From Mallotus nudiflorus (lineage: Eukaryota; Streptophyta; Magnoliopsida; Malpighiales; Euphorbiaceae): a stretch of DNA of 64,000 bases. Below the pieces are notes generated by a model. That model worked only from the letters and a program-made list of their open reading frames with translations, did not search any database and was not told the origin of the DNA. The DNA is taken from positions 2,232,001 through 2,296,000 of the forward strand of contig CANTUR010000044.1 in assembly GCA_947683625.1 (NCBI GenBank), written 5' to 3'. Below, piece after piece: positions 11,655 to 22,462 of this stretch. Within the stretch, counting starts at the first letter, position 1; the number at the start of each line of letters is the position of its first letter. The position numbers and the translations under genes were made by a program.

Positions 11655-13387
11655 AAATGTGTAAAAATTGTGCATTCAATTAAATCAACTAGATTTATGA
11701 GTTGTAAATCCTGGAATATGTCTTTAGTATTGAAAATATGTAGCTGGAACATTGGATTGCATGTTTTAAACAATTTATGCATAAATTTTGCACGAGTTAA
11801 CATTTTGCATTCAAACAAGCATAAATGTGCACAAATTGTGCATTCAATAATCTCATTTATATTTATGAGTTGAAAAAGTTAAAATATGTGATTAGATTTG
11901 TGAATATGTGATTGGAACATTGGATATCCAGTCTAAAATAATTTGCACACAAATTTGCACGAGTGCACGTTTTACATTAAAATATGCACAAATATGCACA
12001 AATGTGCACAAATGGTGAATTCAATTAAATCAACTAGATTTGTGAGTTTTAAATGCCGGAATATGTCTTTAGGACTGAAAATATGCAGTTGCAATGTTGG
12101 ATTACATGTTTTATACAATTTGTACATAAATTTGCACGAGTTAACTTTTTGCGTTCAAACATTCGCAAATGTGCAAAAATCGTGCTTTCAATTACATCAA
12201 GTAGATTTAAAAGTTTTAAATGCTGGAATATGTGTTTATAATTGAAAATATGTAGATGGAACTTTGGATTACATATTTTAAACAATTTGTGCATAAATTT
12301 TGCACGAGTTAACATTTTGTGTTCAAACAAGCACAAATGTGCACAAATTGTGCATTCAAAAATCTCATTTATATTTATGAGTTTTAAAAGCTAGAATATG
12401 TGATTAGTTTTGTGAATATGTGATTGAAACAATGGATATATGGTCTAAAACCATTTGCACACAAATTTGCACGAGTTCACGTTTTGCCTTCAAACAGGCG
12501 CAAATTGTGCACAAATAGTGCATTCAATTAAATCAACTAGATTTATGAGTTTTAAATGCTGGAATATGGCTTTATGATTGAAAATATGTAGTTGGAACAT
12601 TTGATTACATGTTTTAACCAATTTGTGCATAAATTTTGCACGAGTTAAAATTTTACGTTCAAATAGGCGCAAATGTGCAAAAATTGTGTATTCAACAGTC
12701 TCATTTATATTTACGAGTTTAAAAAGCTAGAATATATGATTAGTGCTGTGCATATGTGATTGTAACATTAGATATCTTGTCTAAAACCATTTGCGCACAA
12801 ATTTGCACGAGTTCACATTTTCCATTCAAACATGCACAAATGTGCATAAATTGTGCATTCAATTAAATCAGCTACATTTATGAGTTTTAAAGGCAGGAAT
12901 ATATCTTTACAATTGAATATATGTAGTTAGAACATTGGATTACATGTTTTAAACAATTTATGCATAAATTTTGCACGAGTTAACACTTTACGTTCAAATA
13001 GGAGCAAATGAACACAAATTGTGCATTCAACAACCTCATTTATATTTATAAGTTTAAAAAGCTAGAATATATTATTAGTGTTATGCATGAGTGATCGGAA
13101 CATTGGATATCTTGTCTAAAACCATTTGCACTCAAATTTGCACGAGTTCACATTTTGCATTTAAACATACGCAAATATGCACAAATTATGCATTCAATAA
13201 AATTTTGTACGAGATAACATTTTGCGTTCAAACAGGTGCAAATGTGCCCATATTGTGCATTCAACAATCTCATTTATATTTATGAGTTTTAAAAGCTACA
13301 GTATGTGATTAATGTTGTGAATATGTGATTAAAACATTGGATATATTGACTAAAACCATTTGCACACAAATTTATACAAGTCCACGT
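11655..13387 (+). repeat. Segmental duplication within the satellite, copy 2
   Basis: This is the partner of 8268-10797 and lacks the solo LTR. At 12781 it shows the uninterrupted satellite equivalent of the target site, ATATCTTG followed by TCTAAAACC. Homology stops near 13387, where the sequence jumps within the monomer. Confidence 0.85.
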
Positions 13388-13544
13388 TATGAGTTTAAAA
13401 ACCTAGAATATGTTATTATTGTTGTGAATATGTGATTGGAAAATTTGCGCATAAATTTGCATGAGTTCACTTTGTGTGTTCAAACATCTGAAAATGTGCA
13501 CAAACTATCCATTTAATTAAATCAACTAGATTTATGAGTTTTAA

Positions 13545-14880
13545 ATGCTGGAATATGTCTTTAGGATTGAAAATATGAAGTTGGAACATTGGATTACATG
13601 TTTTACACAATTTGTGCATAAATCTGCACGAGTTGACTTTTTGCATTCAAATAGGCACAAATGTGAAAAAATTGTGCATTCAATAATTTCATCTATGTTT
13701 ATGAGTTTAAAAAGCTATAATATGTTATTATTGTTGTGAATATGTGATTGGAACATTGGATATCTTATCTCAAACCATTTGCAGATAAATTTGCACGAGT
13801 TCACGTTTTGCATTCAAACATACGCAAATGTGCACAAATTGTGGATTCAATTAAATCAACAAGATTTATGATTTTAAAATGCTGGAATATGTCTTTAGGA
13901 TTGAAAATATATAGTTGCAACATTGGATTACATGTTTTATATAATTTGTGCATAAAGTTGCACGAGTTAACTTTTTGCGTTCAAATAGGCGCAAATGTGT
14001 ACAAATTGTGCATTCAACAATCTCATTTATATTTATGAGTTGAAAAAGCTAGAAAATGTGATTATCATTGTGAATATGTGATTGGAACATTGGATATCTT
14101 GTCTAAAACCATATGAGCACAAATTTGTACGAGTTCACATTTTGCTTTCAAACATGCGCAAATGTGCATAAATTGTGCATTCAATTAAATCAAGTAGACT
14201 TATGAGTTTTAAATGCTGGAATATGTCTTTTGGATTGAAAATATGAAGTGGAACATTGGATTACATGTTTTATACAATTTTTGCATAAATCTGCAAGAGG
14301 TGACTTTTTACGTTCAAATAAGCGCAAATGTGAAAAAATTGTGCATTCAATAATCTCATCTATGTTTATGAGTTTAAAAAGCTAGAGTATGTTATTAGTG
14401 TTGTGAATATGTGATTGGAACATTGGATATCTTGTCTAAAATCATTTGTGCACAAATTTGCATGTGTTCATGTTTTGCATTCAAACATGCGCAAATGTGC
14501 ACAAATTGTGCATTCAATTAAATCAACAGGATTTACAATTTTTAAATGTTGGAATATGTCTTTAGGATTGAAAATATATATTTTGAACATTGGATTACAT
14601 GTTTTATATAACTTGTGCATAAATTTGCATGACTTAACTTTTTGCGTTCAAACAGGCGCAAATGTGCACAAATTGAGCATTCAACAACCTCATTTATATT
14701 TATGAGTGTAAAAAGCTAGAAAATATGATTATCATTATGAATATGTGATTGGAGCATTAGATATCTTGTCTAAAACCATTTGCACACAAATTTGCATGAG
14801 TTCATATTTTGCTTTCAAACATGCGCAAATGTGCATAAATTGTACAGTCAATTAAATCAACTAGATTTATAAGTTTTTAA
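13545..14880 (+). repeat. Local four-monomer (about 668 bp) higher-order repeat
   Basis: The units at 13545-14212 and 14213-14880 share variants absent from adjacent dimers, such as GAAAATATGAAG, a GACTTTTT segment, AAATGTGAAAAAATTG and CTCATCTATGTTTATGAG. The offset is 667-668 bp, that is two 334 bp dimers. Confidence 0.7.
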
Positions 14881-15412
14881 TGATGGAATATGTGTCCTTA
14901 GGATTGAAAATATGTTGTTGGAACATTGGATTTCATGTTTTAAATAATTTGTGCATAAATTTTGCATGAGATAGCATTTGCATTCAAACAGGGGCAAATG
15001 TGCAAAAATTGTGCATTCAACAATCTTATTTATATTTACAAGTTTAGAAAGATAGAATATGATTAGTGTTGTGAATACATGATTGGAACATTGGATATAT
15101 TGTCTAAAACCATTTGCGAACAAATTTGCACGAGTTCACGTTTGCATTCAAACACAAATTGTACATTCAATTAAATCAAGTAGATTTATGAGTTTTAAAC
15201 ACTAGAAAATGTCTTTAGGATTGAACATATGTAGTTGGAACATTGGATTATAAGTTTTATACAATTTGTGCATAAATCTACATAAGTTTACTTTTTGCTT
15301 TCAAACATGTGCAAATGTGCACAAAGTGTGCATTCAATAATCTCATTTATATTTATGAGCCTAAAAAGCTAGAATATGTGATTAGTGTTGTGAATATGCA
15401 ATTGGAACATTG

Positions 15413-16202
15413 TGATACGAACCCTACCTATAATAGAGATAGAATGCGCATCCAACTTTGAATATTAGCCCAAGGATCATCAAGGATAGTTGTGTTGATG
15501 GAGATAAACCCCTTGCTTATTAAATTGAAGTAAGATACTTAGCTATTATAAGATGAACAATCACACAATTCTAAGTTTAATCTAACCTAGTAATTGTAAT
15601 AAAAGGTAGAAGTGAAGCAATTTAAGTAAACTTGCAAAGTTTCAAAAGAACAAAGTTTAAGGAAAAACCTCACTTTTAATATTTCAATGCTTCTTAAATT
15701 TGTATGTCATAGGGTTAGCCCTTATATAGGCATGTAAACAACCTATTCCTTAAAGAAAAAGGTTCTATTCCTTATTCCCAAAGATACCTATATAGGAAAA
15801 TCCTTAATTAAGGAGATTTCCTTTAAAATAGGACAACTAATGACAACTCATCTTTGAAAAGTCAAAATTGACAACTCATTACAATTCATGGCAATGACAA
15901 CTCATGACAACTAAGCATTAAAGCATGCCATGTCATATGTTGACCATTGACCATTGACTTTGACTTATTGACTATTTGACTTTGACTTTGACTTGTTGAC
16001 TTTGACTTGGAATATTCTTGAATCTTCTCACATCTTCTAGAATCTTCTTGAATCTTCTTGAATCTTCCTTATTGACTCCAAAATAGGAAAATAAATCAAA
16101 ATTCGTCCAATCAAGCTAATTAATTTCAGAATAGGAAATTAAGCTAATTAGCTTGAATTCTTCATATTCAGGCATTGTTGATCCCTTTTAGGGTTCATAT
16201 TA
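15413..16202 (-). mobile_element. 3' LTR of the F2 gag-only element
   Basis: In the element's sense the LTR starts TAATATGAACCC after the polypurine tract and ends GGTTCGTATCA. A TATA box (CTATATAAGG in sense) lies at 15721-15730. A cluster of TTGAC motifs lies upstream of it at 15940-16008. The LTR is 23 bp shorter than its partner, mainly from small deletions near the ACAACT-rich stretch. Confidence 0.9.
15940..16008 (-). promoter_or_regulatory. TTGAC (W-box type) cluster in the F2 LTR U3 region
   Basis: About ten TTGACC or TTGACT motifs occur in about 70 bases. TTGAC(C/T) is the core bound by plant WRKY factors. In the element's sense the cluster lies between the LTR start and the TATA box at 15730, which is where an enhancer would sit. 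That it works as one is inference. Confidence 0.55.
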
Positions 16203-16215
16203 TTCCCTCCCTCTT
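16203..16215 (-). promoter_or_regulatory. Polypurine tract of the F2 gag-only element
   Basis: On the minus strand this reads AAGAGGGAGGGAA and directly precedes the 3' LTR start TAATATGAACCC. It would prime plus-strand synthesis. Confidence 0.8.
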
Positions 16216-16255
16216 GAAGATGTTTCGCCCTCAAATCATAGCCATCTTCTAGAGT

Positions 16256-17467
16256 TTATAAATTTACAAATCCTCCAGGGTGAAATACAAACACCTGTGT
16301 TGAAAGCCTCTCCTTTGAAGTAAGAATCCACAAAAGTAGCTTCAATATAGCTTGAACTTGATCAAATGTAGAACTCTTTTCCACGAACTTATAAGGATTG
16401 TATTTGTGTTGCTTCCTTCTAAACTTGAAACATGAATATCTTAAGTTCTTCTTGGCATAAGTGAAGACTCCATAAATTGCATTGTTGACATAAGGAACTT
16501 TAATAACATCAGCAAAGGGATCTTTGTATGGCATAGAAGTCTGTAAAATAACTTTCAAAACACTAGAAAAAGAAAGATTAAAATTTTTTGAATAATCATG
16601 ATGAATAACCAACTCTTGATCTTTCATGATGCTCCCAATCTCTAGGTTCTCCTTTTCACTCATGCCTTGCTCATTTTCTCTCACCAGTTGATTAGTGCAA
16701 ATGTCTTTAATAACTGTCTTTGGTGGTGTAGTTTCAATTTGACACTCTTCCTCCCTACTCTTCTCCTCAACTTGTTGCTCAACTAATTCGGTAACTTTAA
16801 CACCGTCATATTCCTTGGAAGCACACATTGTTATTGTCTCCTCATAAGAACCCATTTGCTTTTCAAACTCCAAAGCAAGTTCAATTACAACCTTCAAAGA
16901 GATAGAAGGTTCTAATTGCACTTCTTTCTTCAATCTCTTAGCAATATCACACTTAAGCCCACTGATGAATTTTACAACTTTCCCCCTTTCAAATTCACCT
17001 ACATCACTTGCAATTACAAACAACTTAAACTTTTTAATATAATCATTAACACATAACTCATCACCTTGTTTAAGCCTTTGTAATTTAAGATGAAATTTAT
17101 CCCTAACTTCAGAAGGAATAAAATGTCTAGTCATTAATCTCTTCATTATCTCCCAATTTTTAATCTCACTAGGCCCATTCATGCTCCACGATGCCCTCAA
17201 ATCTTCCCACCATATAGCAGCATTACCCAAAAATTTACAAGAAGCAACTTTACACTTTTGGAAATCACTTAATTGAAAAGAGTCAAATATCTCCTCTATT
17301 TGTTGCATCCATTCCAAATAAACATAAGGATCATCCCCACCAAGTAAATAAGGCACGTCCATAATAACCATACACAAAGATAATTTAGAAAAAAATAGAA
17401 AAGAAATCCTCACAAAACACTCCTTTACGTGTTTACACTCAAGGATGTGAATGCTCTCATGTTTCAC
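16256..17467 (-). CDS. Gag protein of the F2 element, with a short Pol-end remnant
   Basis: This is an open frame of 403 codons, the longest intact one in the element. Residues about 35-215 form a Ty3/gypsy Gag capsid region, with a GDDPYVYLEWMQQIEEIF segment, the AAIWWEDLR motif and MTRHFIPSEVRDKF. Residues about 225-290 are Glu/Lys rich and likely linker or coiled coil. I see no CCHC knuckle. The C-terminus reads into HPGGFVNL. A region just downstream (16195-16255) reads in another frame like the usual end of a gypsy Pol, so the frame probably crosses an internal deletion that removed pol. The first ~30 residues overlap a poorly conserved leader, so the true start may be the Met near residue 33. 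The protein would build particles that could package this RNA. Confidence 0.75.
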   Translation of the reverse strand: MKHESIHILECKHVKECFVRISFLFFSKLSLCMVIMDVPYLLGGDDPYVYLEWMQQIEEIFDSFQLSDFQKCKVASCKFLGNAAIWWEDLRASWSMNGPSEIKNWEIMKRLMTRHFIPSEVRDKFHLKLQRLKQGDELCVNDYIKKFKLFVIASDVGEFERGKVVKFISGLKCDIAKRLKKEVQLEPSISLKVVIELALEFEKQMGSYEETITMCASKEYDGVKVTELVEQQVEEKSREEECQIETTPPKTVIKDICTNQLVRENEQGMSEKENLEIGSIMKDQELVIHHDYSKNFNLSFSSVLKVILQTSMPYKDPFADVIKVPYVNNAIYGVFTYAKKNLRYSCFKFRRKQHKYNPYKFVEKSSTFDQVQAILKLLLWILTSKERLSTQVFVFHPGGFVNL

Positions 17468-17570
17468 TCAAAAAAAAAATTTGTTTTTTTTTCAAATTAT
17501 GAAGAATTGAGAAGAAGAAAACAATAGATAATACATGAAAATTAAAGGATACGTAACCAAAACCTTGAAG

Positions 17571-17589
17571 TTTGGCTCTGATACCAAAC
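17571..17589 (-). promoter_or_regulatory. Primer binding site of the F2 element
   Basis: On the minus strand this reads GTTTGGTATCAGAGCCAAA, directly after the 5' LTR end. It contains the same TGGTATCAGAGC primer core as the CRM-like elements. Confidence 0.88.
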
Positions 17590-18402
17590 TGATACGAACC
17601 CTACCTATGACAGAGATAGAACGCGCATCCAACTTTGAAATCGTTGCCCAAGATCGTCAAAATGAGGTTGTGAAGATGGAGCTAAACCCCTTGCTTATTA
17701 AATTGAAGCAAGATACTTAGCTATTATAAGATGAACAATCACACAATTCTAAGTTTAATCTAACCTAGTAATTGTAATAAAAGGTAGAAGTGAAACAATT
17801 CAAGTAAACTTGCAAAGTTTGAAAAGAACAAAGTTTAAGGAAAAACCTCACTTTTAATATTTTAATGCTTCTTAAATTCGTATGTCATAGGGTTAGCCCT
17901 TATATAGGCATGTAAACAACCTAATACTTAAAGGAAAAGGTTCTATTCCTTATTCCCAAAGATACCTATATAGGAAAATCCTTAATTAAGGAGATTTCTT
18001 TTAAAATAGGACAACTAATGACAACTGATCTTTAAAAAGTCAAAATTGACAACTCATTACAATTCATGCCAACTAAGCAAAATGACAACTCATGACAACT
18101 AAGCATTAAAGCATGCCATGTCACATGACATGTCATATGTTGACCATTGACCATTGACTTTGACTTGTTGACTATTTGACTTTGACTTTGACTTGTTGAC
18201 TTTGACTTGGAATATTCTTGAATCTTCTCACATCTTCTAGAATCTTCTTGAATCTTCTTGAATGTTCCTTATTGACTCCAAAATAGGAAAATAAATCAAA
18301 ATTCATCCAATCAAGCTAATTAATTTCAGAATAGGAAATTAAGCTAATTAGCTTGAATTCTTCATATTCAGGCATTGCTGATCCCTTTTAGGGTTCATAT
18401 TA
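17590..18402 (-). mobile_element. 5' LTR of the F2 gag-only element
   Basis: The LTR is 813 bp and has the same termini as the partner LTR. The TATA box lies near 17898-17907. The TTGAC cluster (18140-18208) is almost unchanged from the left LTR. Transcription would run from here leftward into gag. Confidence 0.9.
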
Positions 18403-18589
18403 CATTGGATATCTTATCTAAAACCATTTGCGCACAAATTTTCACAAGTTCTCATTTTGCATTCAAACTTGCGCAAATGTGCACAAATTGTGAATTTAAT
18501 TAAATCAACTAGATTTACAAGTTTTAAACGATGGAATATATGTCTTTAGGATTGAAAATATGTATTTGGAACATTGTATTACATGTTTT
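18403..18589 (+). repeat. Short forward satellite segment between F2 insertions
   Basis: One A monomer and the start of a B monomer, beginning with the CATTG target copy at 18403-18407 and ending in ACATGTTT at the next F2 fragment. Confidence 0.85.
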
Positions 18590-19673
18590 TGATATGAACT
18601 GATGGGAATTATAGGTTTTATCAATTAACTCCCCAATAGCAAGAATACTATGATAAGTTGAATTAGAAGAAAACTAGAAATTACCAATTTAATCCACAAA
18701 TTCGGATCGTTCGAAGATTGAAGTAAGAAGATAAATGCTACTTAACCCCTTTACCAACAAAGATAAAGATACTAAGATAGACTTTGAATTTCCTCTTATG
18801 CCACAAACAAGAAAGTTTGATAAATAACAAGAAAACAAAGATTTAGATTTTGACACCACAAGCTAGAATAAAGCTTGATAAGTCACAAAGTTCATGCAAG
18901 AAATTAAAGACAAAATTCCTCACAATAAAACTCAAACAAAGTTATAATTCATATATCAAATTCATTCATGCTCCAAAAGAAAGAAAAGGACTTGTTTATA
19001 TAGAGTACAAGTTCATGCACACACTACTAAAATATACTCACATACATAGGATTACTTTTACTCTTAAATGGCCTTAATAACCACTACCCACATTAATAGC
19101 CATTAATTGGTATTAATTACCCCATTAACTTGTATATAGTGGCTCTTAATAACCACTACCCACATTAATAGCCATTTCTTGGTATTAATTACCCCATTAA
19201 CTTATATATGGTGGCTACATGTAACCCTAATTGTTATTAACACAAAAACAAGTTAAATATTATTCCTTGGGCCTCCATGGATGCCTTATTGGGTTGAAAT
19301 TATTGGGCTTTCCAAATGTCCCTAATTAAAACCAATATGGCTTCTTGAAGCTTCTTGGATTTGGACCTTGTGATTGGGCCTTCTTGTACTATTAATGGAT
19401 CTTGGATCTTTTTAGGCTTTGAACTTGGATTCACATCATGAACCCTACTTACAACAGAGATAGAATGCGCATCCAAATTTGAAATCATTGCCCAAGGATC
19501 ATCAAGGATAGGTTATGTTGATAGAGCTAAACCCCTTGCTTATTAAATTGAAGCAAAATACTTAGCTATTAAAAGATGAACAATCACACAATTCTAAGTC
19601 TAACCTAGCAATTGTAATGAAAGGTAGATGTGAAACAATTCAAGTAAACTTGAAAAGTTTCAAAAGAACAAGG
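18590..19673 (-). mobile_element. Truncated F2 LTR interrupted by a nested solo LTR
   Basis: The first ten bases (TGATATGAAC) and 19444-19673 together match the 3' terminal ~240 bases of the F2 LTR. They stop in the segment CAAAAGAACAA, where satellite resumes. The solo LTR at 18600-19438 splits the fragment after its tenth base. Confidence 0.85.
18600..19438 (-). mobile_element. Solo LTR of the CRM-like family, nested in an F2 LTR
   Basis: This 839 bp LTR on the minus strand has perfect TGAAC target duplications at 18595-18599 and 19439-19443. Its Pol tail frame is open until a Glu-to-stop change after the IWKAQ segment. It inserted after the F2 LTR fragment was already in place. Confidence 0.95.
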
Positions 19674-20488
19674 ATTGGAATATATGATTAGTGTTGTGAA
19701 TATATGATTGGAACATTGGATGTCTTCTCTAAAACCAATTGCGCACAAATTAGCACGAGTTCAAGTTCTTCGTTCAAACATGCGCAAATGTGCATAAATA
19801 GTGTATTCAGTTAAATCAAGTAGATATATAAGTTTTAAATGCTGGAATATGTCTTTAGAATTGAAAATATGTAGTTGGAACACTAGATTACATATTTTAA
19901 ACAATTTGTGCATAAATTTTGCACGATTTAACATTTTAAGTTCAAATAAGTACAAATTTGCAAAATTGTGCATTCAAAAATCTCATTTATATTTTTGAGT
20001 TCAAAAAGCTAGAATATGTGATTAGTGTTATGAATATGTGATTGGAACATTGGATATCTTGTCTAAAACCATTTGCGCCCAAATTTGCACGAGTTCACAT
20101 TTTTTTTTTTCAAACATGCACAAATGTGTACAAATTGTGCATTCAATTAAATCAAATAGATTTATGAGTTTTAAATGCTGGAATATGTCTTTAGGATTGA
20201 AAATATGTAGTTGGAACATTGGACTACATGTTTTTTACAATTTGTGCATAAATCTGCATGAGTTAACTTTTTACGTTCAAATAGGCACAAATGTCCAAAA
20301 ATTGTGCATTCAACAATCTCAAATATATTTATAAGTTTAAAAAGCTAGAATATATTTTTAGTGTTTTGGATATGTTATTGGAACATTGGATATCTTTTCT
20401 AAAACTGTTTGCGCATAAATTTGCATGAGTTCTCATTTTGCGTTCAAATATTCGCAAATGTGCACAAAATGTACATTCAATTAAATCA
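19674..20488 (+). repeat. Satellite array, forward orientation, block 1c
   Basis: About five monomers in A-B order. A run of ten T bases replaces the TTTTGCGTT segment near 20100. Confidence 0.9.
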
Positions 20489-21328
20489 TGATCGGAATTG
20501 TAGGTTTCATCAATTAACTCCCCAATAGCAAGAATACTATGATAAGTTGAATTAGAAGAAAACTAGAAATTACCAATTTAATCCACAAATTTGGATCAAT
20601 CAAAGATTGAAGTAAGAAGATAGATGCTACTTAACCCCTTTACCAATAAGGATAAAGATACTAAGATAGACTTTGAATTTCCTCTTATGCCACAAACAAG
20701 AAAGTTTGATAAATAACAAGAAAACAAAGATTTAGATGTTGACACCACAAGCTAGAATAAAGCTTGATAAGTCACAAAGTTCATGCAAGAAATTAAAGAC
20801 AAAATTCCTCACAATAAAACTCAAAAAAAGTTATAATTCATATATCAAATTCATTCATGCTCCAAAAGAAAGAAAAGGACTTGTTTATATAGAGTTCAAG
20901 TCCCTGCACACATTACTAAAATAGACTCACACACATAGGATTACTTTTACTCTTAAATGGCCTTAATAACCACCAACCACATTAATAGCCATTACTTGGT
21001 ATTAATTACCCCATTAACTTGTATATGTTGGCTCTTAATAACCACTTCCCACATTAATAGCTATTACTTACTATTAATTACCCCTATTAACTTGTATATG
21101 GTGGCTACATGTAACCCTAATTGTTATTAACACAAAAACAAGTTAAATATTATTCCTTGGGCCTCCATGGATGCCTTATTGGGTTGAAATTCTTGGGCTT
21201 TCCAAATGTCCCTAAGTAAACCCAATATGACTTCTTGAAGCTTCTTGGATTTGGTCCTTGTGATTAGGCCTTCTTGTACTATTAATGGATCTTGGATCTC
21301 TTTAGGCTTTGAACTTGGATTCACATCA
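20489..21328 (-). mobile_element. Solo LTR of the CRM-like family
   Basis: This 840 bp LTR on the minus strand has perfect AATCA target duplications at 20484-20488 and 21329-21333. The encoded Pol tail (end at 21127 on the minus strand) is open to its natural stop, unlike the tails in the solo LTRs at 9361, 18600 and 29922. Confidence 0.95.
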
Positions 21329-22462
21329 AATCAACTTGATTTATGAGTTTTAAATGATGGAATATGTCTTTAGGATTGAACATATGTAGTTGGAACATTG
21401 GATTAAATGTTTTAAACAATTTATGCATAAATTTTGACGAGTTATCATTTTGAGTTCAAACATGCGCTAATGTGCAAAAATTATGTATTCAACAACCTCA
21501 TTTATATTTATGAGTTGAAAAAGCTAGATTATATGATTATTTTTATGAATATGTGATTGGAATATTGGATATCTTATCTAAAACCATTTACGCATAAATT
21601 TGCACGAGTACATGTTTTGCGTTCAAACATGCGCAAATGTGCACAAATTGTGCATTCAATTAAATCAATAATATTTATGATATTTAAATTCTGGAATATG
21701 TATTTAAAATTCAAAATATGTAGTTGGAACATTCGATTACATTTTTTAAACAATTTATGCATAAATTTTGCATGAGTTAACATTTTCCGTTCAAGGCGCA
21801 AATGTGCAAAAATTATGCATTCAACAAAATTGTTTATATTTATGAGTTCAAAAAGCTAGAATATGTGATTAATGTTGTCAATATGTGATTAGAACACTGG
21901 ATATCTTCTCTAAAACCATTTGCACACAAATTTACACGAGTTCACGTTATGTGTTCAAACATTCGCAAATGCGCACAAATTGTGCATGCAATTAAATCAA
22001 GTAGATTTACGAGTTTTAAATGATGGAATATGTTTTTAGGATTGAGCATATGTATTTGGAACATTTGATTACATTTTTTATACAATTTGTGCATAAATTT
22101 GCATGAGTTAACTCTTTGTGTTCAAATAGGCGCAAATGTGCACAAATTGTGCATTCAACAATCTCATTTATATTTATAAGTTTAAAAACCAAGAATAAAT
22201 TTTATTTTTTTTAATATGTCATTGGAACATTGGATATCTTTTCTTAAACCATTTGCGCACAAATTTGCACGAGTTCATGTTTTGCGATCAAATATGTGCA
22301 AATGTGCACACATTGTGCATTCAATTAAATAAACTAGATTTACGAGTTTCAAATGATAGAATATTTCTTTAGGATTTAAAGTATGTGGTTGGAACATTAA
22401 ATTACATGTTTTAAACAATTTGTACATAAATTTTGCACGAGCTAACATTTTCAGTTCAAACA
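21329..22462 (+). repeat. Satellite array, forward orientation, block 1d
   Basis: About seven monomers, ending mid B monomer at GTTCAAACA. This is the last forward satellite before the first orientation switch. Confidence 0.9.

Larger units (their letters stand above)
10186..15412 (+). repeat. Satellite array, forward orientation, block 1b
   Basis: The A-B dimer array continues in the same orientation. The spacing from the A start at 14427 to the B start at 14594 and the next A start at 14761 is 167 bp each. Partial units occur near 10612, 13196, 13384 and 15145, where segments of a monomer are missing. The array ends mid-monomer at CATTG, the target site of the F2 element. Confidence 0.92.
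15413..18402 (-). mobile_element. Gag-only Ty3/gypsy element of family F2, complete with LTRs
   Basis: Two LTRs (15413-16202 and 17590-18402) flank a 1387 bp interior. The whole is bounded by perfect five-base target duplications, CATTG at 15408-15412 and 18403-18407, inside a satellite unit. On the minus strand the order is 5' LTR, primer site, gag and polypurine tract. No protease, reverse transcriptase or integrase is present, so movement would need proteins from a related full-length element. The LTRs differ at about 3% of positions by eye. Confidence 0.93.

Noticed and set aside
5928..15123. Many open frames of 60-127 codons on both strands in the satellite, encoding recurring peptides such as FKTCNPMFQLHIFNPKDIFQHLKL
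   Set aside because: They recur because the satellite recurs. They appear on both strands, break at random, and differ in length from unit to unit. No start context, domain or frame conservation supports translation.
17535..17720. A plus-strand frame over the F2 primer site and LTR end
   Set aside because: It overlaps the primer site and LTR boundary on the antisense strand, has no recognisable features and is not kept in the other F2 copies.
18850..19077. Frames starting MTPQARIKLDKSQS, seen again at 9750-9935, 20736 and 30172
   Set aside because: They are antisense to the CRM-like LTR downstream of its TATA box and recur only because the LTR recurs. I cannot exclude an antisense transcript but see no support.
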